Assembly (NCBI GenBank): GCA_013399855.1
Contig: VXAY01004948.1
Span: 64,695 to 128,694 of the forward strand
Direction: 5' to 3'
Length of the DNA stretch: 64,000 nt
Source: Oxyruncus cristatus
Lineage: Eukaryota > Chordata > Aves > Passeriformes > Cotingidae
In this document: positions 25,408-37,189 of the stretch, in pieces
How positions within the stretch are numbered: position 1 is the first letter of the stretch
Layout of the letters: each line of letters opens with the position of its first letter
Program-made: the position numbers and the translations under genes
Notes under the pieces: generated by a model
What the model was told of the DNA's origin: nothing
The model's input: only the letters and a program-made list of their open reading frames with translations
Databases searched by the model: none

Positions 25408-26471
25408 AGAAGATCAACAAGGCTGGTGAAGGGACTCGTGGTCAAGCCCTATGAAGAGAGGCTGAGGGAGCTGGGGTTGTTTAGCCTGGGGAAGAGAAGG
25501 CTCAGGGGAGACCTCATCACTCTCTACAACTACCTGTAAAGAGGTTGTAGCCCAGGTGGGGGTTGGTCTCTTCTCCCAGGCAACCAGTAATAGGACAAGA
25601 GGGCATGGTCTCAAGCTGTGCCAGGGGAGGTTTGGGTTGGATATTAGGAAGAAATTCTTTACAGAGAGAGTAGTCAGGCATTGGAATGGGCTGCCCAGGG
25701 AGGTGGTGGATTCTCCGTCCCTGGAGGTTTTTAATATGAGACTGGATTTGGCACTTAGTGCCATGGTCCAGTAACTGCAGTGGTGTTGGATCAAGGGTTG
25801 GACTTGATGATCTCAGGGGTCTTTTCCAACCCTGTTGATTCTATGATTCTATGTGGAAAGCTCATGTCAGAGTCCAGAGATTACACAAAATATGGAACAA
25901 GTCTTAGGCAAACAGCTTCTGAATAAGTCTGGGACTTTTTTTTTAAACAGAGATAGAAGTTCACAAATGTAACAAAAAATGCTATGCTGCTTACACTGCT
26001 AGAATTTCAAGGGACTGTTCTCAAATTCAAAAAAATTAAATACAGCATATGAACAGCTCTGACCTCAGGTACATGGGTTTTGGTTTCACACAGCAATGAA
26101 GTATTAAAGGAAACTCTTAGCTCTGCTTTGTAAGAGATAACACAAAAAAAATCATACTGCTGATGAAAACCAGATTGACACAGTGATTGCAATGTGAAAA
26201 TTAAATGTTACACATTTAGCATGCAGTATGCAATTATATCTTATCTAACTGTCTTGTAATTGCTGTGAACTTTTTCCTCAGTTTTTAATTTTACTGTCCT
26301 GGTGTGACAAACCAACCTGTGAAGAACAGCTATGGCTGCAAAATGATCACATGAGCTTTTGATAACCAGAAAAATGTTATTAATTCTCTTTCCATTTTAT
26401 ATTCTTTCCTATCCTCAGGTCCGACTGTACAGGTCACCTCAAGGGCAGCAGCAGTAGCAGCCTTATAAGAG

Positions 26472-26517
26472 TTTTATTTTTTTTCCTTTTTTTTTTTCTT
26501 TTTTTTTTCTTTTTTTG
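26472..26517. repeat. Impure poly(T) / pyrimidine tract
   Basis: 46 bases are almost all T with scattered C and a single A. Read on the minus strand it is a long A-rich tract. No retroposon body is recognised beside it. Confidence 0.85.
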
Positions 26518-27390
26518 ATGTAAGGCTTTTCCCAATAATATCAATACCACTGCATCAGCTTTTAGGTTTAATGCCCTCGTATAATTTACAAGTGCTTTTA
26601 GTAAAAGCAGTCTGATTGTAAGACTTGAATAGGCATCCTGAAGTCTTCTAAATACAGACCAATCCCAGCACAAAGATGACCTTTCAAAGCCTTGTTGAAA
26701 CTTCTGGTCTTGAGTACATGTCAATCTTAGCTCTCAAATCAGTCATAGCTCTCAGGAAGATTTACAATGAAGGTATGTTGGAAGTTCAGAATGAGGCAAA
26801 TCTGAAGAAAGCTGAGATATGTCCTTCCCTCCACCAAGGTAGGAAGCACAGGTGTCTTTCTTGTTTCTTTTGCACCCACCTTCTTAGTATGTTCAGAAAT
26901 ATATCTTAGTTATATATAAATGTTAGTTATTATTTTCTTCTTAATGGAATTATTTATTGTTATAATTATCAGACTGATGTATTTATATGATCTAGAACGT
27001 GCCACTGAGACACTGCTCACTACTTAACAAAATATCAAATACTTTTCTTTTGAGAAATCATCATGTTCTTTTCCCATTCCTGTTCTCTTTATTTTAATGT
27101 ATTTGCATATATTTATTTGTAGTTGCAGGCAATTCTACCAACTATATAATTTTGCATCTTGCCATCTCTGTTCTGAGAATTTATTTTTGTTCTGCTACTC
27201 ATCCATTGATAATAAAAATCGTCAACAAACATCACTTGCTCTTTCGCTTATCAAAAAAAAAAAAAAGATGAAATTGTCAAAGGAAGAAGCAATCTGCTGT
27301 AATCCACCAAAATAAGAGCTGAATATGTGATCATACCATTTACTTGTAACTAAAAAACAAAAAGGTCAAAAAAACAACCAAGCAAACATT

Positions 27391-27407
27391 AAAAAAAAAA
27401 AAAAAAA
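27391..27407. repeat. Poly(A)17 tract followed by GA repeats
   Basis: 17 A are followed by 'gggagagagagtg'. A second 14-A run lies at 27253-27266. Simple sequence. Confidence 0.85.
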
Positions 27408-27850
27408 GGGAGAGAGAGTGAAGAAAATCCACTCAGATTGCTCTTTCCAATTTCATTTTACAGAGGCACAAGAGGGCAGTATTTCATAAACTCTAACCAG
27501 TCGTCTGCTCACCATTGCAATAAAGCTGGGACTGGCATTCATCTAGCATTAGACCAACACTAAAAAGGTTGGCGTTGGGCGAAAATAGCTCGCTGACAAG
27601 GAATAATAGTTATAAGGAAGACTTCAAGACAGTAAATTAATCCTGCAGAAATTTTTTAAAGACTGGTGATGCTACAAAGAAATAGCAACAATTAAAAATT
27701 CAATGGAAAATTAGCTTCACAAACAAAAATAAGTATTCTTAATTTTCTGTTGATTAAAGAATATGGAAGGCTACACTAGGAAAGACAAAAAAGCCAGTCA
27801 AAGAAAAAGATATCAATACAAACCTTCTAAAAGAGAGAGGTTTTTTAAGT

Positions 27851-27912
27851 CTGTATGTGTCCATATGTGTGTGTGCTCATATACATGTGTGCTTGTGTGT
27901 GTACATATACAA
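27851..27912. repeat. TG-rich low-complexity patch
   Basis: Degenerate TG/CA and ATAC units such as 'atatgtgtgtgtgctcata' and 'gcttgtgtgtgtacatata'. This is a decayed or young purine-pyrimidine alternating microsatellite. Confidence 0.7.
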
Positions 27913-28509
27913 AGGAAGAAACAGAGAGAGTGATATACATATAAGAACTGTAGAACACAAAAGTTAATAGCAGAAGAAAATTAGGAGTTATTCGTGCTGT
28001 CTGACTTAGGAACTTAATCTAAATCATTCATTTTTCTGTCACTCACCTAATTTATAGGGTTTTTGAAGATTCCTGTCATAAGTGTCAGTTGCTCTCTCTG
28101 CATCTTACTGAAGTTTCAGATGTGTTCTTGATATCTGGATTGCTTCATACCACCTATCAGGCAGACATCCAGCCCCTGGTTAGAAAACTAAGGCCCCTGC
28201 TCAACACTCTTTCTGACAAATGGTTTACTGAGTCATATCGTGACCTTGCAATAAGCAGCAAATGTCCCAATTTGTCCTAAAGACACCTGCTTGGCTTGAA
28301 ACCATGCGTTTGTTCTACACAAAAATAGATATTGGTCAGCCTGCTTCACTAGTCTATTAAACCTCAGGAAAGCAGCCTATGCAATGCCTTTGAAGTATTA
28401 ATTTTTTGAAATGGATGTGTACATGTCTTTTTTGTTAATCCATTAGCGTCTTTCTTTTGGCATATATAGATGCATGAGTTAGGACGCAGTATATTTCCCA
28501 GATCAAGAA

Positions 28510-28565
28510 TCAGCTATGTCTTAATAATCAACCAATGTATCTTCAGCTATGTCTTAATAATCAAC
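28510..28565. repeat. Local 23-bp direct duplication
   Basis: The 23 bases at 28510-28532 recur exactly at 28543-28565 (each begins tcagctatgtcttaataatc), giving a period of 33 bp. It looks like a small replication-slippage or repair duplication. Confidence 0.9.
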
Positions 28566-29385
28566 TATCCGGGAGTAAAATTAGTTCATTATTATTAATT
28601 ATAGCAGAAAAAAAGAAGAATTTTTATGGTTCAATGAATTCTTCTTGCACTGACCAGTTCTCTTTGCTCTAGCATAGCTAAAGGCTAAAGTAATATTTAT
28701 GTGTAGATGACATGAATTGTTCCCAAGCAAACCATAGACTATTGTATGTGACAAGTTCCTAGACTTTCTCACCATGCAAAAACATATTCTTGAGGCTATT
28801 TATGACACTTGAGATAGAAAGGTTAGATAAGTGTTCAATTTCTAAGTGTCTATAAAAGCTGCAAAGTGCATCCAAGTGCTACTATCTTTTCAACTCATAG
28901 CTGTCAGTCTCTACTTCTTTCCAATGTCCACCTGCAAATTAAGAATATAATTCCTCTGGGCAAACAAGTAAAACTTCTTAGCTAACCTCTCATTTTGTGA
29001 TAAACACTTTGAAATCTTTCATTCTCCCAGATTATGAGGGAGGCATTATTTTCTATACTGACTTACTGACATTGTACAAGTCTTGTGAGTGTTCAGTCTC
29101 TGTACACAAACTGCCTCTGCAAAGTAGTGAACTTCAGGACTGGACAAAACTGCTTCCAAGGAGAAAGGAAAAGTACACACTCCTAAGCTGAGTAATTTCC
29201 CTCTAAGGGTGTAGTGTAAGCCAGCAAAGCATTCATATTTCCATATATACTAGCAATTCTACATCTAATTTTTATGTAAAGAGAAATATGGGTGATTGAA
29301 TAAAGCTGTCCACACATGGCATTAAGTATCCTCAGTTTCAAAGCATTGAGTTGTAATGGTAACTCCTGTAACCACTGTACATTTT

Positions 29386-29832
29386 GTGGATAGCCTGGAG
29401 AGGATCCAGAGAAAGGCCACAAAGATGATCAAAGGACTGAGAAGCCTGCCATAGGAGGGAAGACTGACAGCTGGACTTGTTTGGCCTGGACAAGAGAAGG
29501 TTTTGGGGACACCTTATCAGCTTGTTCCTATAGGTAAAAAGGGTGGCTCCATGGAAGATGGAAACTACCTTTTCGCAAGGAGTCACGTGGATAAGACAAG
29601 GGGTAATGAATACAAATTCCTCTTGGGGAAATTCTGATTGGACACATGAGGAAAACTTTCACAAACAGTCATTGAAATAATCTCCCCAGGGAAGTAGTGG
29701 GTTTGGCAGTGTTAGACACTTTTAAGATTCAGCTGGACACAGTGCTGGGCCACCTTGTCTAGACCATGATTTTGCCAAAAAAGGTTGGACCAGATGATCT
29801 TTGAGATCCCTTCCAACCTGGAATGCTACAAT
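29386..29832 (+). mobile_element. CR1 LINE fragment, older subfamily
   Basis: The sequence follows a CR1 3' region. It starts with 'gtggatagcctggagaggat' and 'ccagagaaaggccacaaaga', then carries the 'ttggcctggacaagagaagg' equivalent, 'ccccagggaagtagtgggtt' and 'cttttaagattcagctgga'. The tail is 'gccaaaaaaggttggacca' then 'gatgatctttgagatccctt'. This tail type, with an A run before 'ggttggacc', differs from the other copies, so it is a separate subfamily. It is about 450 bp, 5'-truncated, with decayed octamers and many coding-frame breaks. Confidence 0.92.
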
Positions 29833-30425
29833 TATTTATATGTTTTTTTTAGTGCTCATATCTCAGGTATAATTTTAATAAATAGTTCTACTAATTCACT
29901 ACACATGGTGAATCTTTTATTTTTCCTTTTCTTTGAACAAAAATCTCCCCAGGCAACCAAAACACTGCAAAAGATGCAGTAATAATATTGCCTTTCATGT
30001 ACTTCAGTATTTCTCATTTCCTGTTTTCATACCTCTGCCTGAGAAAAGAATGATCTAGATTAGCTTCGTTTCTGCCTAGTTTAACATTTGGTGTTATGAA
30101 TTAATGAATGTCAAAGATGTATTAAATCAACAAAAGGACCTCTGAAGTGGAAAGCTAACACAACTTTGGTTTCAAGATGTTTCAGAGTTACCCTCGATCC
30201 ATAGAAACTTCTGTGTCAACTAATTTTTTTAGCACTGGACACTATACAATTTACCAACATTTTTCACCAAATTAAATACATCAGACCTTTCAGGCAGCTG
30301 TTATATCACTTATTTTTAAATAATTAGGGTCTAGACAGGTAATTTGCAACTCCTACCATATTGCCAAGTACCTGATCTGCCTGTAAACTATACCTCATCA
30401 TGTATAGAAACACAATCCTCCTTGG
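29833..30425. other. AT-rich spacer between CR1 copies
   Basis: Unique AT-rich sequence of about 590 bp between two plus-strand CR1 copies of different subfamilies. Nothing recognisable is present. Confidence 0.55.
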
Positions 30426-31230
30426 TGGAGGAAAATCAGGTCAGAAAATGCTTTAACAAATTGGGCATATAAAGTCCATGGGACTGATGGGATGTGCCCA
30501 GAAGTGCTGAGAGAACTGGCAGATATCAGTGATTATCTTTGAACAATCATGGCAATTGGAGGGAACCACTGAGGACTAGAGGAAAGAAAATGTCACTTCT
30601 ATCACCAAAACTGTCAAGAAGGAGGACCCAGAAAACTACAGACTGGTCAGTGTCACCTTGATTGCTGTAAGGTGAGGGAGCCACTAATCCTAGAAACGAT
30701 TTCCAAACACATGAAAGACAAGAAAGTCACTTCAAGAAGTCAGCTCCATTGCATGGAGTCATTAATGGGAATGACAGAAATAACTGGGACTGCTTGGTCT
30801 ACAGAAGAGAACACTCAGGGAAGAACTTTATAATGTATATGAATAACTAAATGTTATTTATATACATTATAATGTATATTATATACATTATAATGTATAT
30901 TATATACATTTTAATGTATATAAATAACTAAAGGAAGGGTGTAAAGAATCTGGACCTAGGCCCTTTTCAAAGGTGCTCAATGACAGTACCAGAGGCAATG
31001 GGCACAAACTGAAACACAGGATATTCTGTCCAAACATGGAAAAAATTCTTCTGATGTGAGGGTGGGCAGTCATTGTGCTCAGAATGTGTGGATTTTTCAT
31101 TCTTGGACGTATTTGAAATCCACCTGGACATGGACAGCTGGCTCTAGGCGATCATGCTTAGGCAGGGGAGTTGACCCAGGTGACCTCCAGAGGTGCTTGA
31201 CAACCTCAACGATTCTGTGATTCTGCGACT
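30426..31230 (+). mobile_element. CR1 LINE copy with internal deletion
   Basis: The first part (30426-about 30770) corresponds to the RT finger region. It includes 'gatgggatgtgcccagaagt' (DGMCPEVLRELAD after a one-base frameshift), the equivalent of 'aagaaggaggacccagaaaa' (KKEDPENYR) and 'gaaagacaagaaagtcactt'. The second part (from about 30785) jumps to the thumb/3' region and ends in CR1 3' sequence with octamer-like 'gattctgtgattctg' at 31211-31225. The RT palm and both catalytic motifs are missing between them, so this is an internally deleted copy. An expanded AT palindrome array (30828-30930) sits at the 'aatgtatataaata' site of the element. In-frame stops show it is dead. Confidence 0.9.
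30828..30930. repeat. AT palindromic tandem array inside CR1
   Basis: Alternating direct and inverted copies of a roughly 10-11-bp AT word ('tataatgtata' and its complement 'tatacattata') form an approximately 20-bp repeat unit. The array is bracketed by two copies of the CR1 word 'aatgtatat(g/a)aataacta', at 30832-30849 and 30913-30930. The left half also has an inverted partner, 'gttatttatatacatt', at 30853-30868. The arrangement can fold into hairpins. Confidence 0.9.
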
Positions 31231-32623
31231 ATGTGAGTTGGTTGTGCATTTTATAAACCACAAATTTAAAACAGAGGAATATTTAATCATCTTTTTTACA
31301 TACTGTTGTACAACTTTCCATGACACTAAGAATAATGAAAGACTACAGTTATTTGTTTATGAACCAAAGAACTAGGCTACTATTTTCTGCTATTCATTTT
31401 TCCTTTCAGTTATAATGGCTGATGCCACACAGAATGACTGGCATAGTAGCATCACGATTCATAAAAGTAGCTGAATTCTTTGCTCATTCTGTGCTATTCT
31501 TTCACAGGTGTTTACTTATTGGCTACAACATTAGGGTGATAGAATAATTTCAAATACCAGTATCTAAATGTTGTCTCAAACATGTCTCAAAAATTATTCT
31601 CAGTAATTTAATCCCATATGAACATAAGAAGGTGTATCACTTACCTCTTCCTTTAATGACAAAAAGAACCCAAGAGTCCAGTTTCTTCCCCATACCTAAA
31701 TTTCAGACAGCTTATAGGTAGAAACTAATCCATCTCAAAATTTATTGCAATATGTCTGAACTAATCAGCTACAGGTTTGATTCAGTATGTTTGTATGATG
31801 TACAACCTCATGAACCGAATTAATTCCTGAAATATAGAAGAAGATAAATCCTGTCCTAGAACAGCAAAAATTTCAGTAAGAACTAATTACCAGCTCAATA
31901 ATTTAGTAGTAATTTTTTGCAATCTGTTTTGGGCACTCTGGTAAAAGTGGCTACAGGCAGTAAAAGTAAGAGCAGCTCTTCCAGTGCTCTGGGTCTATTA
32001 GAAGGGCTATTTATCACATTCAGCGTATATCCCAAAGCTCTTCTACTTGCCAGTTCTGAAATACTTTATTTTTCCATTTTGTCTGTTTTTTTCAGTTTAT
32101 TTGACATATTTGTCAAAAATACACAATGAAACCTTTCTTGTCACTAGTTGCTTTTTTATTGTTGTTGTTGTAAAAGGAGATAAATTAGTGTTCCGTATAT
32201 GTTTGTGTGAGAAGGGATCCTCATTAGAGATGAGAAGGCTGAAGAAACACAGTGGCTCAACTAAAACCTAAGCACTCATGCACATGCTCAAGTGAAATTT
32301 TTTCGTATATATAGATGATTAGTGTGAATTGTGCACATTTCATAAGTATGTGCTGTCCTCCAAGGTAGGGTAACTCCCTTGCATTAACAGTCTTTTGCCT
32401 ACAGAAAGGTGAAGCACTTCTTCAGATGTGCATTCTCATTACGCTTCTCATTTTGGAGAGCACCATATTCTTGACATAAGCTGTGCTTGCTTTTTCTGTG
32501 TGTAACATTTTTCACAAGATTTAAGAAACAGAAATGACCACATAGAGCAACGTTATGCTCAGGACAGAAATACCTTAAACATTCTTTTGATTTACATTTA
32601 CATTGCTCTCTGATACATGAGGA
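31231..32623. other. AT-rich unique sequence
   Basis: No gene or repeat is recognised. Frames of up to about 74 codons have no motif. The 108-codon minus-strand frame 32399-32725 runs partly through the CR1 tail at 32624 and is not a gene. Confidence 0.55.
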
Positions 32624-32897
32624 TATAGAATCATAGAATAATAGAACATGCTGAAGGGGCCCGTCAGGATCATCAAGTCCAACTCCTGGTGCTGTGCAAG
32701 AATCACCCCATGTGCCTGAGAGCATTGTCCAAATGATTCTTGAACTCAGACGAGCTTGGGGCTATGACCACTTCTCTGGGGAGCCTGTTCCAGTGCTCAG
32801 CTTCTCTGTGGGTGAAAACCCCTTTCCTGATATCTAACCTAAACCTTCCCTGACTCAACTTCACGCCATTTCCTCGAGTCCTGTCATATGCCACTCT
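32624..32897 (-). mobile_element. CR1 LINE tail with octamers
   Basis: The low-coordinate end is 'atagaatcatagaataatag', the reverse complement of the CR1 3' octamers. Next comes the complement of 'gatgatcctgacgggcccct'. Further in, the minus strand encodes the C-terminal RT stretch [20 protein letters not shown], then EHWNRLPREVV and FKNHLD (frame 32703-32930). It is a short, 5'-truncated copy of about 275 bp. It belongs to a subfamily whose tail contains the complement of 'agcaccaggagttggacttg'. Confidence 0.94.
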
Positions 32898-32930
32898 ATA
32901 CCATATGTGTTTTGGCAAGTAACTAAGCAC
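32703..32930 (-). pseudogene. CR1 reverse transcriptase C-terminal remnant
   Basis: A minus-strand frame of 75 codons. From residue 17 or so it reads [38 protein letters not shown] and FKNHLDNAL, which is the end of CR1 ORF2. The N-terminal residues come from flanking DNA, so the apparent start is accidental. Confidence 0.82.
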
Positions 32931-35900
32931 ATAATATCAATGTTAAACAACAAGCACATATAAAATCTTTAACAGCTATAGCTATAAAAATGGAAATGAG
33001 GCTACAGTTTGTCTCTTTGAATTTAAGCACCTCAGGAACCAAGTATTAATTTTCATCATGTGTAACAATAAATCTCATTTAGCACCTTTTTTGCAGTGTG
33101 CCAATGAAACTGTTTTCCAGCTGGTCTGCCACATAATACTACATCCAGATAATTTTGAACAGTAATCTATGCTGATTTTGCAGCTCCTTTTAATCTGCCT
33201 ACTGGGAATTAGACACGTCATATCTCCAGCTGAGGCCTCTATACTGTTTGTATTTCTCTTCAAGTGCAGAGCAAAATTTTTAACTAGACAATGAGTATCA
33301 CTAGAAAGAAAAGTAAGTTGCTTGTTATTTTTTTCTTCTTTTTTTTTTTTTATAACCTACAGGCTAAAAGAAATGAGATGAGCTCTTCTGAAAAACTGAT
33401 GACAATATTGAAAAACAGCTGAAGACTGGGAAGTTATAAATCATTTTGTGTGACCTCACAGCTGAATATCTCATTTACTTTACGATCCAAAATGTAAGAG
33501 TAATTTGTACTAGTCATGGGAAGTTCATCTCCTTAAACAAACTCAATGGTGTTTTTAGAGACTAGCTGAAAGTGATCATAGGTATGATTAAAGACACAGG
33601 GATTTCTTCAGAAGTCTTCACATGCATTTTGATTAAACGACATACGGAGGTGGAACTCACAAACTGACTGGACTAGGAAAAGGATCACTGATAAACTTTG
33701 AATGTGACATATACAAATGAAAAAAAATATTAATGTAGGACCTCTTAGAGACCAATCTTTTATTTGGTCCTACTTAGTTTCTTCATCAGTTGTTGGGGTG
33801 GGGATATCAAATACATCCCGGAGAAGTTTGCATATGGCATACAGACTAGGAATTATGGTACATAGTATTTATATTATAGAGTCATGGAATTATTCAAACT
33901 ACTTGATTACAAGATCTCCAATCTGATTGTATACTAGTCAGAAACATGGCAGTAAAGGTGACAGACTAAAGCCACTGAAATTCAAGTACTGATAACTGTT
34001 TTAGGATAAGTTTGCAAAACAATTTTTGTGGCCAAAATGCTACTTTATTCATAAAAAGAAGAATATCACAAAACAAAAGGAAATTGATGCTTACATTTGC
34101 ATATTACATTGGTGAACCAACTGCTAAAGATTTTTATGTCTCCTCCTGGGATCTATAGGTGAAGAAGAGTGTTGAAATAATAAAGACATTTGAAATTAAT
34201 GCTCAGAAAATAACTTGTAGTGAGAAAAAAAACCTTCTGATCAAGGAGTTGTGTGAAATGTTTCAGAATCCTTATGGAAATCTACCTGTGCAGGAAAACA
34301 AATCAGATAATGGAGTGCTTTTCAATTTTGCTGATCAAAGTATAACAGGAGCTAACAGTTGGAAGTTGATGTTAGGCAAAATCAGCCTTGAAATTAGAAG
34401 CAATTTCCTGGCTGTAAAGGCAATTGAACTGTTGCCAGGGAAAATGGTACACTAACCATTTCTCTAGTGTTCTTTGGATGAGATCTTTTTTTCCCCTGAA
34501 ATATTATAGTTTAATATAATTTCTGCAAGAAATTTCAGGACCATGGGAGTATTTGAGTTAGTTCACTGGGATTATTCTTTTGAGGCATAAGGTTGTGAAT
34601 TTACGTGTTGGTTCATTCATTTCCTTCTTTGCTGAACTGTTGGGAAAACAATATTGCCATGACTCTTCATCTTCTCACCCACAGGGATAAAGAGGAACAG
34701 TATCCCTAGAGGCACAACTGATCAGATATGTTTTTGACTGCAGTTGATTTTTCTTCCTTTCTCTGAAACATCACTTAGTAGTATAGTACTGACTAAATGT
34801 AAGAATAGGAAGACTCTTTTCCCAAGGAAGGGGGGTAAAGGGGAAGTGAAAGAAGGAGGAAAAGTTAACTTGCTTTGAAACTTGGGTGCGAACTTGACAG
34901 TTTCATCTCCTTTGTCATATGTATGTATGCTTATGATAGCCAGTCAGTTCCCTGCCTCTGTAGAGGCATTTTGATTTCTGCTCTTCCCTCTCTCTGCAGA
35001 CTGTGGTTCAGCGCTGCACTGTAACCAGAGTCTGAGTATGTAATATAGACATACTTGGACATAGATGGCTGCATTATACCAGGGGTCTGAATGGATGATA
35101 TAATGAGCCTTTTGGCATTAATCAATCTTATTTTGTTTGATTTTCCTCTCATAATTTGTCAGCTTACCAGTACACCAAGAATACAGTCATGGTAATCATC
35201 TTATCTGTGCCAGCCCTTGAACCTAATGACTCATCTTTGGTTTGTACTTGCTTTACTGGAACAATTTTGTGTTGACACTGAAACTATGTCAAAAGCTGGG
35301 CCTTATGTCCCTTTTTAAGAAATTAACTGACTGCTTTGCCTAAAGTCTGGGCATAGTGTTGGTGAAGTTCACTTACCAATAAAGGCCTAAGAACTCAGAA
35401 AAAACTGTGAGAAGCAGATTTCCCTACGGCAATAAGTTGCAAGTGGGTTTTGGCAGCAAAAAAAAAAAGCCAGACAACATTGGGAAAAGCCCCAAACCCC
35501 TGACTATTTCAGTTTAGTTCAAAAGTTAAAAGGAAAACACAATAGTGGAAAAATTAAAAAAAGAAGCTCTAAGGAATATTTGTCCTTAAAAAAGTGCATA
35601 CACGGGTTGCAGTTTTGCAGTCGTTATGTCCTATTTTATTTCTATGGCAGATAACATCTAAGATTTCTAAATAACCATAGAGAAAACAAGTGTCATACAT
35701 TGTCTGCAATTTCTGCTTTGAGAATTCTGCTCCTGAAGGCCCTTATCGTAAGGAAAAGCTTTTCATTTTATGACCTCACAGTCATTCTAATTCACTGGAA
35801 TAATTTATAATTTATTTATATTATTTGGCAGAAGTCAGTTTTCCACATTTAAGCTGGAGAAATACTCATCATGATCTGACTAAATAAATACATTTAAAAT

Positions 35901-37189
35901 AAATACATTTAAAAATGCATTAAAATATTAGCACACCGACTTCAGGAAAGCATTTGTACAAATTATTGGCTGTAAATAAATTTTACAAGTCTAAAAATAG
36001 ACCTATGCAGTACAAATTACATTTGGAATATCTCGTCATTTTTGACTGTCCATGAAGAACACTAGTAACAGTTAAAAACTCTATCAGAAACTATCAAACA
36101 ATTCATATCACTGCAAAGAAATTAGTAAGAGATGGCAAAAACATCAGCATCTATATCTGCACATCTCTTAGCAAAGAAAAGAGAATCTCCTAGACAGGGA
36201 GTTTCATTTTCTGCCAATTCAGCCCTTTGTGTTCCTTTGTAGCTTTTTGATTTCATATTTTGAAACATAGCCAGTACAGTCACAGCTTATCATTGGGATT
36301 TTTTACCAACTTTTTTCTATCTTTGATATAAGGCTGAAGGGACCTAGTTAACCCTTGAAATGGAAAAATGAACAATTCTATGAGACAGAAACTAATTGTT
36401 AAACCAATATAATGTGATGAAACTGAGACTGTGTACCAGTAAAGAGACAATTTGAATAAATTGTTTCACAAGTGATCATCAGCATGCACCAAAGCATATA
36501 CCTGCAGTACTGTACTAGTCAATACCTTCAGGAATAAGTTGAGAGATTTTTCAGGATTATTATCTCATAAACTGACTAGGTTTGCAAAACCTAATTAAAG
36601 CAGGAAAAGTAGAATGTTAATTCCTTCCTTGCTTCCTTTCTTCTTCCCTTCCCTTATTCCTTCCTTCCTACTTCGCACTTCCTTCTTTACATATCTAAAG
36701 TTGTTAGACTGAAAATCTCAGGACAAAAGTAAGGTGATTATTAGACAATTAGGACTCATTTGTTTCAAATTGTCTTCCCTTTCTCCTTTCTGTCCTTCTG
36801 ACATGTCTGTTATGTAAAATTCAAATGGAGAGCTTTTTTGGCGCTGGAACTAGATCTAGCTGGTGTTCATGTGAGACTTCTCTAACTCTTTTTCTGTTTC
36901 TCATTCATCGTGTAATTGCATAACAAAATGAGGCTTTCATATCAGACTTTAAAGAAGAATTTCATGCACAAAGGAAATGCAAAACGTTAAGATTCCTAAG
37001 ACTAATAACTCAGACACTCATGCTAATTTAGTAGAAAAAGCATTTTCTACTGAAATTCAAGAAATGGGATAGGAAGATTCTGTTAGACTAACGATTACTC
37101 TATTCACTCATATGTAATCAAAGCTTGCCATCAATGGATGAGAAGATTCCCTAACCTTACAAGCATCTAACTCCTACCAATTGCAAAAA
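32898..37189. other. Unique sequence
   Basis: No gene is recognised with confidence. It includes a 98-codon plus-strand frame at 34159-34455, which starts with GTG, lies just after a TAG and shows no known domain. It also includes a poly(T) run near 33339-33351 and a 68-bp polypyrimidine tract at 36621-36688. Confidence 0.5.
36621..36688. repeat. Polypyrimidine (TTCC-rich) tract
   Basis: About 68 bases consist almost entirely of T and C, with TTCC and CTTC units and very few purines. Such mirror-like homopurine/homopyrimidine DNA can adopt triplex structure. Here it is most simply a degenerate microsatellite. Confidence 0.8.

Larger units (their letters stand above)
24980..25853 (+). mobile_element. 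CR1 LINE fragment interrupted by an assembly gap
   Basis: The copy enters CR1 in the RT region at 'tcagtgttgggcccagttt' and continues through the RT thumb and 3' untranslated region. It ends with the classic 'gattctatgattctatg' octamers at 25837-25853. A run of N (25144-25288) hides part of the RT. Both sides of the gap are well preserved and closer to intact CR1 coding sequence than the other copies, so this is probably the youngest CR1 here. The tail shares the 'ttagtgccatggt' block with 4576-4950. The motif C position reads KFAGDTKL, so the first catalytic Asp of FADD is replaced by Gly and the copy is inactive. Confidence 0.95.
25854..29385. other. Unique sequence with several simple repeats
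   Basis: No gene is recognised. The stretch contains an impure poly(T) tract at 26472-26517, poly(A) runs at 27253-27266 and 27391-27407, a TG/CA-rich patch at about 27851-27912 and a 23-bp direct duplication at 28510-28565. Confidence 0.55.

Noticed and set aside
25414..25794. 126-codon minus-strand open frame as a protein gene
   Set aside because: It lies wholly antisense to the CR1 3' region. Related frames occur opposite other CR1 tails, so it is a by-product of the repeat.
28510..28565. CRISPR-like repeat-spacer unit
   Set aside because: Only two copies of a 23-bp word with a 10-bp spacer in a eukaryotic background. A simple local duplication.
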